NCBI RefSeq assembly: GCF_900107375.1
Contig: NZ_FNPT01000003.1
Coordinates: 1-64,000 of the forward strand
Origin: Lysobacter sp. yr284
GTDB lineage: Bacteria; Pseudomonadota; Gammaproteobacteria; Xanthomonadales; Xanthomonadaceae
Direction of reading: 5' to 3'
Length of the DNA stretch: 64,000 nt
The position numbers were made by a program, and so were the translations under genes. Position 1 is the first letter of the stretch. Each line of letters begins with the position of its first letter. Below, one piece after another: positions 16,648 to 25,937 of this stretch. The notes under the pieces were generated by a model that searched no databases, was not told where the DNA came from, and was given only the letters and a program-made list of their open reading frames with translations.

Positions 16648-17943
16648 CTATGGACTTTTGCCGGCCGCCGCGGGCCAGCGCAGCTCGCGGCGGTTGCAGG
16701 TGGCGAAAACGACGAGTTGCACGGTCGAGGCGACCGCGTAGGCGATGGCCACGCCGGTGGCGCCGGCGCCGAGCTTGAGCGCCAGCGCGGCCGCGCCGAT
16801 CAGGCTGGCGGCGAAGGCGGCGTTGCCCAGCAGCATCACCGCCGGGCGCCCGTCGGCGGTGGCCTTGCGCATCAAGATGGTGGTCGGCGCGGTCGCCACC
16901 GCCGACAGCAGCAACCATTGCAGCGGCACCACCGCTTCGGCGTAGGCCGGGGCGAAACGCGCCACCGCCAGCGGCGCGGCCATGCCGAGCACGCCGGCGA
17001 GGCAGGCGGTGACCACCACCAGCAGGGCGATGGACTGGCGCAGGGTGCTGGCGGCTTCCTCGCGCGCGCCGCGCACGATCGCCGCCGACAGCATCGGCAG
17101 CGCCGCGTTGGCGACCACGCCCATGCCGAACAGCAGGATCGAGCGCGCCTGGTTGCCGAGCGCGAAATGGCCGAGTTCGGCGTCGCCGCGCGCGCTGTGC
17201 GCGAGCATCGCCATCGACAGCCAGATCGCCGGCATGGTCAGCAGGCCCGACAGCGAGGAGGGCAGGCCGAGCCGCCACACCACCGCCCAGTCCTCGCGCG
17301 TGGTCTTCGACCACGCCAGCGGCTCGGCGTGCTCGCGCCGATAGCGGCGCAGCACCCGTTCCTGGCCGATCACGATCAGCCATTGCGCGGCGATCGCGCC
17401 GTACATGGCCCAGCCGATGTCGCGCCGGGTCGCCGCCGCCCACATGATCGCGAACACCACCGGCGCGGTCAGCAGGTTGGCCGCGGCCTGTTGCTTGACC
17501 TTGTGCAGGGCCAGCGCCACGCCGTTCTGGATCGCGCCGACGAAGCCGGTCAGCACCAGCAGCGAGGAACTGGCGTAGACCACCGCCAGATCCGCCGAAC
17601 CGCCGAGCCTGACCGCCAGCGGATACGCGCAGGCCAGCAACAGCGCGGCGAACACCAGCGAGGCCAGCAGCGCCGAACCGTAGGACACGGTCAGCGCCGC
17701 CGAGACCCGGCCGCCGTCGCCGCGCGCGACCGCCTCGGCCACGATCTTGGTCGCCATCTGGCCCAGGCTCAGCGCGCAGAACGTGGTGAACAACAACGCG
17801 GTGGTCTGGATCAGGGTGAACTGGCCGAACGCGGCCGGGCCGAGGTAATGCGCGGCCGCCAGCACGCCGGCGAACAGCGCGCCGCGCGAGGCCATCGCGC
17901 TCACCGCCGACAGGCTGGCCGTGCCGATCAATCGCCGCATCAT
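16648..17943 (-). CDS. Wzx-like polysaccharide flippase
   Basis: A 431-residue membrane protein with about 12 predicted helices in the MATE/MOP arrangement (AMASRGALFAGVLAAAHYLG, then YLGPAAFGQFTLIQTTALLF, a block typical of Wzx/RfbX). It should translocate undecaprenyl-linked repeat units across the inner membrane. The gene lies between the acyltransferase and wecC with short gaps (10 and 40 bases), within the polysaccharide operon. Sequence does not give substrate specificity. Two adjacent ATG codons at 17943 and 17940 leave the exact start open by one residue. Confidence 0.85.
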   Translation of the reverse strand: MMRRLIGTASLSAVSAMASRGALFAGVLAAAHYLGPAAFGQFTLIQTTALLFTTFCALSLGQMATKIVAEAVARGDGGRVSAALTVSYGSALLASLVFAALLLACAYPLAVRLGGSADLAVVYASSSLLVLTGFVGAIQNGVALALHKVKQQAAANLLTAPVVFAIMWAAATRRDIGWAMYGAIAAQWLIVIGQERVLRRYRREHAEPLAWSKTTREDWAVVWRLGLPSSLSGLLTMPAIWLSMAMLAHSARGDAELGHFALGNQARSILLFGMGVVANAALPMLSAAIVRGAREEAASTLRQSIALLVVVTACLAGVLGMAAPLAVARFAPAYAEAVVPLQWLLLSAVATAPTTILMRKATADGRPAVMLLGNAAFAASLIGAAALALKLGAGATGVAIAYAVASTVQLVVFATCNRRELRWPAAAGKSP

Positions 17944-17983
17944 GGCCGCAGGGTCCTGCGCGCGTTCATGGGTTCGCCTGCGC

Positions 17984-19240
17984 TCAGGTCCAGATGCCCT
18001 TGGTGTCGACGATCTTCATGTGCGCGGGCATGGCGTGCTCCTTGAAGGGCTTGTGGTCGACCAGCAGCACCGCGATGTCGGCTTCGCGGCTGGCGGTGGA
18101 CAGGTCGGACAGCACCACGTTGGGCGCGTTGAGCCTGGCCGGCAGCGCCTCGATGTGCGGCTCCACCGCCAGCACCGGGCCGGGGTGGCGCTGGGCCAGC
18201 TCGATCGCGATGCCCAGCGCCGGGCTTTCGCGCAGGTCGTCGATGTCGGGCTTGAACGCCAGCCCGAACACCGCGATCTTCAGATCCTTGTCCTGCTTGC
18301 CGGCGGCCTTGGCCTCATTGATGGCGGCGTCGATCTTGTCCATCACCCAGCCGGGCTTGCCGTTGTTGACCTCGCGCGCGGTGCGGATCAGGCGGGCCTC
18401 GGCCGGCGCGCTGTCGACGATGAACCACGGGTCCACCGCGATGCAGTGGCCGCCCACGCCGGGGCCGGGCTGCAGGATGTTGACGCGCGGGTGGCGGTTG
18501 GCCAGGCCGACCAGCTCCCACACGTTGATGCCGAGCTTGTCGCAGATGATCGACAGCTCGTTGGCGAAGGCGATGTTGACGTCGCGGAACGCGTTCTCGG
18601 TGAGTTTGCACATCTCGGCGGTGCGCGCGTTGGTGACGATGCACTGGCCGCGCACGAAGCTCTTGTACAGTTCGGCCGCGCGCTGCGAGCAGCGTGGGGT
18701 CATGCCGCCGATGACGCGGTCGTTCTCGACCAGCTCGCGCATCACCTGGCCCGGCAGCACGCGTTCGGGACAATGGGCGACGTTGACGTCGGCGGCCTCG
18801 AACGCGTGCTGCGGGAAGCTCAGGTCCGGGCGCGCCTCGGCCAGCCACTGCGCCAATTGCTCGGTCGCGCCGACCGGCGAGGTCGATTCCAGCACCACCA
18901 GATCGCCTTTCTGCAGCACCGGCGCCAGCGCCTTGGCCGCGGCTTCGATGTAGGCCAGGTCGGGCTGGTGGTCGCCCTTGAACGGCGTCGGCACCGCGAT
19001 CAGGTAGGCGTCGGCGTGCTCGGGCGTCAGGCTGGCGCGCAGGAAGCCGCCGGCCACCGCGGCGCGCACGGCGACGTCGAGGTCGGGCTCGACGATGTGG
19101 ATCTCGCCGCGGTTGATCGTGTCCACGACCGAGGCGGTCACATCGACGCCGATCACGCGCTTGCGCACCGCGGCGAACGCGGCGGCGGTGGGGAGGCCGA
19201 TGTAACCCAGGCCGATGACCGAGACGGTGTCGAAACTCAT
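17984..19240 (-). CDS. wecC: UDP-N-acetyl-D-mannosamine dehydrogenase
   Basis: A 418-residue enzyme of the UDP-glucose/GDP-mannose dehydrogenase family, predicted to oxidise UDP-ManNAc to UDP-ManNAcA with two NAD. It has the dinucleotide motif SVIGLGYIGLPTA near residue 7, the central-helix block AEMCKLTENAFRDVNIAFANEL near 210, and the catalytic cysteine in GVGGHCIAVDPWF near 258. The alignment blocks fit WecC rather than Ugd. WecC normally works after WecB, whose equivalent is the C-terminal half of the next gene upstream (19363-21747). The start ATG at 19240 gives a length close to E. coli WecC (420). Confidence 0.92.
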   Translation of the reverse strand: MSFDTVSVIGLGYIGLPTAAAFAAVRKRVIGVDVTASVVDTINRGEIHIVEPDLDVAVRAAVAGGFLRASLTPEHADAYLIAVPTPFKGDHQPDLAYIEAAAKALAPVLQKGDLVVLESTSPVGATEQLAQWLAEARPDLSFPQHAFEAADVNVAHCPERVLPGQVMRELVENDRVIGGMTPRCSQRAAELYKSFVRGQCIVTNARTAEMCKLTENAFRDVNIAFANELSIICDKLGINVWELVGLANRHPRVNILQPGPGVGGHCIAVDPWFIVDSAPAEARLIRTAREVNNGKPGWVMDKIDAAINEAKAAGKQDKDLKIAVFGLAFKPDIDDLRESPALGIAIELAQRHPGPVLAVEPHIEALPARLNAPNVVLSDLSTASREADIAVLLVDHKPFKEHAMPAHMKIVDTKGIWT

Positions 19241-19362
19241 AAAGGCTCCAGTGATCCTGCGTGGGGGCAGGCGTTGCTCAGGGATGCGCGGATGCGTGGT
19301 TTGCGCAAGGCATGAACCCGCGCCGCCGCGCCGCGCAGGGCGCGGGCGGCGCGGGTGGGGCG

Positions 19363-21747
19363 TCAGGCGGCCAGCAGCGAGTCTTCGCGGCGGAACTGCG
19401 CCAGCGCGGCGACGATGCGCTCGCACGCCAGGCCGTCGCCGTAGGGGTTGTGGGCGAAGCTCATCGCTTCGTAGGCGGCGCGGTCGCCGAGCAGTTCGCT
19501 GATGCCGGCGCAGATCAGCTCGCGGTCGGTGCCGACTAGCTTGACCGTGCCGGCGGCGACCGCCTCGGGCCGCTCGGTGGTGTCGCGCATGACCAGCACC
19601 GGCTTGCCCAGCGACGGCGCTTCTTCCTGGATGCCGCCGGAGTCGGTCAGGATGATGTGGGCGCGGTTCATCAGGTACACGAACGGCAGGTATTCCAGCG
19701 GCTCGATCAGGTGCACGTTGGCGATCCCGCGCAGCAGGCGGTTGACCGGCTCGCGCACCTGCGGGTTGAGGTGCACCGGATAGACGATGTCGATCTCCGG
19801 ATGGCGCAGCGCGGTGTCGCGCAGCGCCTCGCAGATGCGCTCGAAGCCGCCGCCGAAGCTCTCGCGGCGATGGCCGGTGACCAGCACCACCTTGCGCTCG
19901 TCGCGCAGGAACCCGAACTGGGCGGCGATGTCGCGGCGCAGCTGCGGGGTGCGCTCGATCCGCACCAGCACGTCCTTGAGCGCGTCGATCACGGTGTTGC
20001 CGGTGATGGCGATGCGCTCGTCGGGGATGCCTTCCTCGCGCAGGTTGCCGCGCGACAGCTCGGTCGGGGCGAAGTGGATCGCCGCCAGCGCGCCGGTGAG
20101 CTTGCGGTTGGCTTCCTCCGGCCACGGCGAGTACAGGTTGCCGGTGCGCAGGCCGGCCTCGACGTGGGCCACCGGAATCTGCTGGTAATACGCGGCCAAG
20201 GTCGCGGCCATCGTGGTCGAGGTGTCGCCGTGGACCAGCACCACATCGGGCTTGAGCTCGGCCAGCACCGCCTTCATCCCGGTCAAGATCGCGGTGGTGA
20301 CGTCGGTGAGGTCCTGCTTGGGCTTCATGATGTTGAGGTCGAAGTCCGGCTCGATCTCGAACAACTGCAGCACCTGGTCGAGCATCTGCCGGTGCTGGCC
20401 GGTCACGCACACGCGCGCGTCGAAGCGCGGGTCCTGCGCGAGCATCTTGGCCAGCGGCGCCATCTTGATCGCTTCGGGGCGGGTGCCGAACACGCACAGG
20501 GTCTTGATCGCCGGGCCGAGCTGGGCGGAGGCGGCCGCCGCCGGCGCCAGCGGGGCGAAACCGCCCGCGCCGGCGGCTTCGTTCAAGGCGCTGCGCGCGT
20601 ACGCGGCGGCGCCGGCGGGGCCCGGCGCGGCGGACGCCGGCTGGCGCTCGCGCTCGCGGCCCGACGGGCCCTGCTGGGCGAACGCGAGCTGGCGCGGCGG
20701 GCGCGGCAGCCAGTCCGGCAGCTTGTTGCGGTCGCCGTTGCTCAGGGTCAGCGAATACAGGCCGAGCATGGCGAAGAACGCGAGCAGCCCGAACATCGTC
20801 GGCAGGTTGCGCAGCGCGTAGCCGACGGCGACCAGGGCGCAGGCCAGGCCGACGATGGTCAGCAGCGCGGTCTTGGGCGAGCGCTCGCGGTCGATCAGCA
20901 GATAGTGCAGGTGCTGGCGGTCGGGCTTGAACGGCGACAGGCCGCGGCGCACGCGCCGGTACATCAGGTTCAAGGTCTCCAGCAGCGGCAGGGCGATGCA
21001 CCACAGCGCCTCGGCGGCGTCGATCCGGGCCGGGCCGCGCTGGCTCAGGTAGATCAGGCTCCAGGCCATCACGTAGCCGATCAGCATGCTGCCGGCGTCG
21101 CCCATGAAGGCCTTGCGCCCGTTGATGCCGCCCAGGTTGACGAACAAGAACGGCAGCAGCGCGACGAACAACAACGCCAGGCTCGGCAGCGCGCCCTTGT
21201 CGAGCACGTTGCCGCGGTCGAACAGGAAGATCGCGCCGATGCAGACCAGGGCGACGCTGGCGGCGAGCCCGTCGATGCCGTCGAGCATGTTGAAGGCGTT
21301 GATCGTGCCGACCACGGCGATGACCGTGACCGGTACGCCGAGCCAGCCCAGGTGGATCGCCCCGGTGCCGAACAGGTCGCCCACCTCGTCGAGCCACACG
21401 CCGCTGCCGGTGATCATCAATCCGACCGCGATCGACTGCACCAGCAGGCGCGTGCGCACGCTCAGGTCGCGCGCGTCGTCGAACGCGCCGAGCGCCACCA
21501 CCAGTGCGGCGGTGGCCAGCAGGCTCATGCTGTAGCGGTCGCCGAGCTGCAGGTACAGCGCGCCGGCGAGCAGGCCGAGGAAGAAGCTGATGCCGCCGAT
21601 GACGGGGATCTCGCCCTTATGCTGCTTGCGCGCATCGGGGCGGTCGACCAGCCCGAGCCGGGCGGCGCTGGGATGCAGCGCGTACATCGACAACGCAGTG
21701 ATCGCGACGCTGAGTGCGCCCGCAATGACGAATTGTTCTTTCATCAT
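19363..21747 (-). CDS. WecA-WecB fusion: GlcNAc-1-phosphate transferase joined to UDP-GlcNAc 2-epimerase
   Basis: One uninterrupted frame of about 794 residues. The first ~340 form a membrane phosphoglycosyl transferase of the WecA/MraY family: FDDARD near residue 90, [13 protein letters not shown] near 150-162 and [10 protein letters not shown] near 275-284 carry the expected Asp and His motifs. A Pro/Ala-rich linker of about 70 residues follows. The last ~380 form a complete non-hydrolysing UDP-GlcNAc 2-epimerase: [45 protein letters not shown] and [12 protein letters not shown]. So one polypeptide should both prime undecaprenyl phosphate with GlcNAc-1-P and make UDP-ManNAc. Alternative starts are 21753 (ATG) and 21762 (TTG); GGAA spaced 9 bases favours 21747. 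Confidence 0.9.
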   Translation of the reverse strand: MMKEQFVIAGALSVAITALSMYALHPSAARLGLVDRPDARKQHKGEIPVIGGISFFLGLLAGALYLQLGDRYSMSLLATAALVVALGAFDDARDLSVRTRLLVQSIAVGLMITGSGVWLDEVGDLFGTGAIHLGWLGVPVTVIAVVGTINAFNMLDGIDGLAASVALVCIGAIFLFDRGNVLDKGALPSLALLFVALLPFLFVNLGGINGRKAFMGDAGSMLIGYVMAWSLIYLSQRGPARIDAAEALWCIALPLLETLNLMYRRVRRGLSPFKPDRQHLHYLLIDRERSPKTALLTIVGLACALVAVGYALRNLPTMFGLLAFFAMLGLYSLTLSNGDRNKLPDWLPRPPRQLAFAQQGPSGRERERQPASAAPGPAGAAAYARSALNEAAGAGGFAPLAPAAAASAQLGPAIKTLCVFGTRPEAIKMAPLAKMLAQDPRFDARVCVTGQHRQMLDQVLQLFEIEPDFDLNIMKPKQDLTDVTTAILTGMKAVLAELKPDVVLVHGDTSTTMAATLAAYYQQIPVAHVEAGLRTGNLYSPWPEEANRKLTGALAAIHFAPTELSRGNLREEGIPDERIAITGNTVIDALKDVLVRIERTPQLRRDIAAQFGFLRDERKVVLVTGHRRESFGGGFERICEALRDTALRHPEIDIVYPVHLNPQVREPVNRLLRGIANVHLIEPLEYLPFVYLMNRAHIILTDSGGIQEEAPSLGKPVLVMRDTTERPEAVAAGTVKLVGTDRELICAGISELLGDRAAYEAMSFAHNPYGDGLACERIVAALAQFRREDSLLAA

Positions 21748-21753
21748 GACCAT

Positions 21754-22398
21754 CGATTCCAAGGTAAGTCTTCGGTAGACCCATCCGACGACCGCCCCCT
21801 TCGGTCAATGCTTTGTACTGCCGCGCGTCCGCCGCGCTGGCCGGACGCTTGCCGCGGCGTCAGCCGGCGCTTCGCGCCTGCCTTCGCCTGTGGCTTGCGA
21901 ACGCGGAAACAATCTTTCGCGTTTGCTTGCCCGGAATGTGTGCTTCGCACGTGCACTCTCGGCGGACGGCATCGTGCCACTCTTGGATTGCGAAATACTG
22001 TGCGCCCGTAAGTCGTTTGCCGATGGGATTCAGGAAACGTGAGTGGTTTCGCGTCTGCAACGAATCGGAAATTTTTCTTCGCCAAGCCGAGTGCTTGACA
22101 TCGCATTGCGCATCCGACGCGCATGGCGAAATCGCCGAGAAATCAGGTGATTTTCGGTGGGCTTGGCGCGTTCGCGGAAGGCGCGCGCAGGCCGCTTCGC
22201 GCGATGCGCGCGCCACGCGCGGCGTGGCCGCGGCGCGGGTCGGAAAAGTTGCGGCGGAAATCATCGTCGGCTTTCCTCTCGCGAAAGCGAAACCCGCTTT
22301 CGCAGTTGGTTGGCGCGATCCTTGCGTTGCTGTCGCGCGACGCGCTGCGGCGTCGCGGAACCCGGATGCAGCGGTGCGTGCGGCCCGGCGCGTCGCGA
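21754..22398. other. Non-coding gap between wzc and the wecA-wecB fusion
   Basis: About 645 bases, less GC-rich around 21890-22120 than the flanking genes, with no ORF that looks coding. It must hold the end of the wzc message and probably a minus-strand promoter for the fusion gene and the downstream polysaccharide genes. A perfect 9-base hairpin (GCGAAAGCG, 5-base loop, CGCTTTCGC) occurs at 22281-22303, about 100 bases past the wzc stop; it lacks a T-run, so terminator activity is uncertain. I see no JUMPstart or ops element. Confidence 0.5.
22281..22303 (-). terminator. Hairpin downstream of wzc, possible terminator
   Basis: Nine perfectly paired bases (GCGAAAGCG/CGCTTTCGC) enclose a five-base loop. 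It stands 96 bases beyond the wzc stop on the minus strand. Without a U-tract it may instead be an RNA-stabilising or attenuating structure that lowers expression of the distal polysaccharide genes. Confidence 0.35.
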
Positions 22399-24621
22399 TC
22401 ACGCGCCGGAGCGGTACTCGTAGCCGTAGGCGTAGTGGGTGTCGTGGCGGCGCTCGACCGCGTTGAACACCGCACCCTTGAGGTCGATGCCGTTCTGCTC
22501 GAAGCGCTGTACGGCCAGCGCGAGCTCCTTGGCGGGATTGAGGCCGAAGCGCACCACCATCAGGCAGGTGCCGGCGTGGCGGCCGATCAGGGCCGCGTCG
22601 GTCACCGCCAGGATCGGCGGCGTATCGACGATGACCAAATCGTACTGCAGCGCCGCGGTCTTGAGCACCGCGCCCAGTTCCGGCCGCATCAGCAGCTCGG
22701 ACGGATTCGGCGGCGCCTCGCCGCGCGGGATGAAGAACAGGTTGTCGATCGGCGTGCGCCGGGTCGCGGCGGGGATGTCGATGCGCCCGGCGAGCAGGTC
22801 CGACAGGCCGTTGCGCGGGTCCTGGCCGAGCACCTTGTGCAGGCTGCTGCGGCGCAGGTCGCCGTCGATCAGCAGCACCCGCTGGCCGCCCTGGGCGATG
22901 GTTGCGGCGAGGTTGGTGGAGACGAAGGTCTTGCCGGCGCCGGGGCTGGAGCCGCAGATCATCAGGATGTTGTTGCCGGCGTCGAGGCGAGCGAAGTGCA
23001 GGGCGGTGCGCAGGCTGCGCATGGCCTCGATCGCCAGGTCGTTGGGCGCGTCGATGGCCAGCAGGTGCGGCTTGCCGTTGTGGCCGCCGCCGGCGCGCAG
23101 CTTGCGTCCGGCCTTCTCGTGATCGCGCTGGAACGCGCTCATCGGGATCGAGGCCAGCACCGGCAGGCCGATCTGCTCGATCTCGGCCACCTGCTCGACG
23201 CCGCGGTTGAGCATCTGCCGCAGGAACACATAGGCCACGGCCAGGAAGCCGGCGAGGAAGGTGCCGATGGCGACCGCCAGCGCGCGCTTGGGCTTGACCG
23301 GCTGGCTGGTGTCGACCACCGCGCGGTCGACGATGCGGGCGTTGCCGACGGTGCCGGCGCGGGCGATGTCGAGCTGCTGGGCCTGGTTGAGCAGGTTGGT
23401 GTAGGTCAGGGTGCTGACCTGCACCTCGCGGGTCAGGCCGATCAGTTCCTGCTGGGTCTGCGGCAGGGTGCCGATGCGATCGTTGATCTTCTGCTTGCTC
23501 GCCTCCAGCTCGCCGATCTGCGCCATCAGCGCCTTGTAGGCCGGATGCGCGGGGGTGTAGCGGCGGGTCACCTCGGCCTGCTGCAGGCGCAGCTGCGAGA
23601 TGCTGGTGTCCAGCGAGACGATCTGGTCGAGCAGCGACTTGGCGTCGAGGGTGATGTCGACGGTGTGCGCCTGCGACTGGTACCGGGCCAGGGCGTGCTC
23701 GGCCTTTTCCAGATCGCGGCGCACGTTGGGCAGCTGCTTGTTGACGAACTGCAGGCTGTTGGCGGCTTCGGCCGAGTTGCGCTCGATGTTCTGGCGGATG
23801 TACTGGCGGGTGATCGCCTCCAGCGTGGCCTGGGCCAGGACCGGGTCGCCGAGCTCGTAGCTGAGCTGGATGATGCCCGAGTCCTTGGCCTTCTCGCTCG
23901 CGGTGAGGTTGTTCTGCAGCGAGGCGATGATGCCCAGGCGCGCGAGCTGGGTGACTTCGAAGCGCATGCCCGGATTGGCCAGCAGGCGCTCGACCTTGAG
24001 CCTGGCGCCGCCGCCGACCGCGAGCTGGCCGGCGTCGCCGCCGAGCAGGCGCTGGTCCTGGTCGTCGAACAGTTCGAAGCTGCCGTTGGCGCCGGCGATC
24101 AGGGTCAGCGGCTTGCCGACCAGGTCCAGCGGCACTTCGAGTTCGGCGATGTCGAGCGTCTCGCCGCCCCAGCCGTAGCGGCTCAGGCCGAACCACGGCG
24201 CGGCGACTTCGTTGCCGGTGCCGGGCTGGAAGCGGCGCGCGATCGCCGCGCCGATCAGCGGGAAGCGCGCGGGCTCGACCTGCAGGTCGAGCTTGAGATC
24301 GTCCACCGCCTTGCCCAGCGTGGTGCGCGAGGTCAGCAGCGACACTTCGGTCATCGCCTGCGGCGCCGAATCGGTCAGCGCCTGCGAGACCGCGGTCAGG
24401 CCGGGCAGGGTGGGGGTCTTGGACTCCACCTGCACCATCGCGTTGGCCTGGTACACCGGCGCGGCGAGCAGCGCGTAGGCCACGCTCAGGGCGAAGCCGA
24501 GCGCAGTGGCGGCGCCGACCAGCCACTTGTGGTCGAGCAGGGTGCCCAGCAGCGCGGCCAGGTCGATTTCGTCGTTGCCGGCGTCCTGGCGCGGGCCGGA
24601 CGTGGTGGAAACTGCCGCCAT
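22399..24621 (-). CDS. wzc: Wzc-type polysaccharide co-polymerase and tyrosine autokinase
   Basis: A 740-residue inner-membrane protein. An N-terminal Wzz domain starts DEIDLAALLGTLLDHKWLVG and includes the first membrane segment; a long periplasmic coiled coil follows, then GNARIVDRAVVDTSQPVKPKRALAV into the second segment near residue 470. The C-terminal BY-kinase has Walker A GSSPGAGKTF, Walker A' VLLIDGDLRR and Walker B VIVDTPPI. The tail ends HYAYGYEYRSGA with four tyrosines, the usual autophosphorylation cluster. It should control chain length and export with Wza. The ATG at 24621 fits the family N-terminus; the frame is open to 24708, but that part looks non-coding. A 263-base gap separates it from wzb. 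Confidence 0.92.
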   Translation of the reverse strand: MAAVSTTSGPRQDAGNDEIDLAALLGTLLDHKWLVGAATALGFALSVAYALLAAPVYQANAMVQVESKTPTLPGLTAVSQALTDSAPQAMTEVSLLTSRTTLGKAVDDLKLDLQVEPARFPLIGAAIARRFQPGTGNEVAAPWFGLSRYGWGGETLDIAELEVPLDLVGKPLTLIAGANGSFELFDDQDQRLLGGDAGQLAVGGGARLKVERLLANPGMRFEVTQLARLGIIASLQNNLTASEKAKDSGIIQLSYELGDPVLAQATLEAITRQYIRQNIERNSAEAANSLQFVNKQLPNVRRDLEKAEHALARYQSQAHTVDITLDAKSLLDQIVSLDTSISQLRLQQAEVTRRYTPAHPAYKALMAQIGELEASKQKINDRIGTLPQTQQELIGLTREVQVSTLTYTNLLNQAQQLDIARAGTVGNARIVDRAVVDTSQPVKPKRALAVAIGTFLAGFLAVAYVFLRQMLNRGVEQVAEIEQIGLPVLASIPMSAFQRDHEKAGRKLRAGGGHNGKPHLLAIDAPNDLAIEAMRSLRTALHFARLDAGNNILMICGSSPGAGKTFVSTNLAATIAQGGQRVLLIDGDLRRSSLHKVLGQDPRNGLSDLLAGRIDIPAATRRTPIDNLFFIPRGEAPPNPSELLMRPELGAVLKTAALQYDLVIVDTPPILAVTDAALIGRHAGTCLMVVRFGLNPAKELALAVQRFEQNGIDLKGAVFNAVERRHDTHYAYGYEYRSGA

Positions 24622-24884
24622 TGGGGGGAAGGCCTTGGATGGGAAGTGGAGCGACGCGCCCGCGGGCGCGCTTGCGGATCGGGCCTGGCAACGCGTGCGT
24701 CCATGCATCGCCGTGCGCAGGCGACACCGCGCCTGCGCGCGAGGCGCTGCGCGACGTCGGGTTTCAGCGCATCGCGGCGCAGCTGAGCAGCGGGTCCGGG
24801 AGCGGCGCGTCCATGAGCATCGCCGTTGCGGGCATCGAATTCCGGCGCTTCGCGCTCAAAACCCCGATGTCCGCCGCCTCGCGC

Positions 24885-25316
24885 TCAGAAATGCGCTTTC
24901 CAGCGCTGCACGCCCGCGTCGATCAACTGATAGGCGCGTTCGAACGCCTGCTGCGATTGCCGGTACGGGTCCGGGATGCTGGTGCTGTCCAGCCATTTGC
25001 CTAGCAAGTAGGTTTTTCCTCTCGCATGTGGGGAGATGCGGAGCACGGCCTCGCTGTGCCATGGCTCCATGGTCAATACCAGGTCGGCCGCGTCGATCAT
25101 CGAGCGGTCTATCTGGCGTGCGACATGGGATTGCCCACTCAATCCATGCCCGGACAGCACGGCCTGTGCTGTGGCGTCGATCGGATGGCCGGCCAGGGCC
25201 TTGAGGCCCGCGGACGCGACCTGTACGTCCTTCTTCAACTCATGGCGCAGCAACGTTTCCGCGGTTGGACTGCGGCAGATGTTGCCGACACATACGACCA
25301 GAACATTTCGGAACAC
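24885..25316 (-). CDS. wzb: Low-molecular-weight protein-tyrosine phosphatase (Wzb-like)
   Basis: A 143-residue phosphatase with the CX5R active site VCVGNICRSPTAE at residues 9-16 and the general-acid aspartate in SIPDPYRQS near residue 115. Such enzymes dephosphorylate the tyrosine tail of Wzc, cycling polymer export. A GTG at 25316 is taken as start; a TTG two codons earlier at 25322 is equally possible. The gene is first of the minus-strand set; its divergent partner wza starts about 620 bases away on the plus strand. Confidence 0.88.
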   Translation of the reverse strand: MFRNVLVVCVGNICRSPTAETLLRHELKKDVQVASAGLKALAGHPIDATAQAVLSGHGLSGQSHVARQIDRSMIDAADLVLTMEPWHSEAVLRISPHARGKTYLLGKWLDSTSIPDPYRQSQQAFERAYQLIDAGVQRWKAHF

Positions 25317-25937
25317 ACGCAAAACCCGTCAGTTTTAGCCGTCATGCGCAAACTCGCGCGGCATCGGTGCCGCATCGCGCGCCGTATTGCGAACCCGCCC
25401 CCCGACCGGCCCGCAACGAGGCGGGAATGTATAGACGAGGTCATGACACGGTCAACACGAACTCCACACGCATCGAGCAAGTCGTGACGCAGTTCACTTC
25501 GATGCTTTCCTTTTCGTTCAAGCACGCGCCGCGAATCCACGCATTTCGCTTACGCGGCGTTAAACATTCGTTTTTATCGGCGATCGCGCGATGCGCGTTG
25601 CGCAGGCGCTGCGCGCGCCCGGTTTTCTAACCTCACCTGTACGCGGCGTGCGCCATCGGCGAAACGTGATGCGATTCCGCCGCAGGCGCGTGACAGCGAT
25701 GCGCGCGCGGTGGCTATACTGCGCGCCACGGGGGCTCCACCAACTTTGTGCGTGACGCTTACAGCCCCATGTCGCAACCCAGCCTCCATCCCCCGCACCG
25801 CGCCGCCCCGCCGGCGCAACCGCGCCGATGTCGCGCCGGACAAGCGGTTTCGCACGAAACTTCCCCTGCGCCGACGGCCCGCCCCTGCGCGCCGCGGCAC
25901 GCCCCCTTCGTGTTCCCGCTCTAGAGACTCTTTCCGC
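25317..25937. promoter_or_regulatory. Divergent regulatory region between wzb and wza
   Basis: About 620 bases without a convincing gene. The stretch 25420-25640 is clearly less GC-rich than the surroundings (for example GCGTTAAACATTCG and TTTTTATCGG), as expected of promoter DNA. Minus-strand signals for wzb should lie on its left side, and a plus-strand promoter is visible at 25691-25720. An ORF running from 25710 into wza without a stop is probably an untranslated leader, because wza's lipoprotein signal begins at 25938. Confidence 0.55.
25691..25720 (+). promoter_or_regulatory. Predicted sigma-70-like promoter for wza
   Basis: A TGACAG at 25691-25696 and a near-consensus -10 TATACT at 25715-25720 are 18 bases apart. 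Transcription would begin near 25727, giving a leader of about 210 nucleotides before the wza ATG. Confidence 0.5.

Noticed and set aside
22095-22100. TTGACA as a -35 box on the plus strand
   Set aside because: No acceptable -10 follows at 16-18 bases, and no plus-strand gene lies downstream.
21744-22124. A 126-codon minus-strand frame between wzc and the WecA-WecB gene
   Set aside because: It has no start context, motif or hydrophobic pattern and overlaps the fusion gene start.
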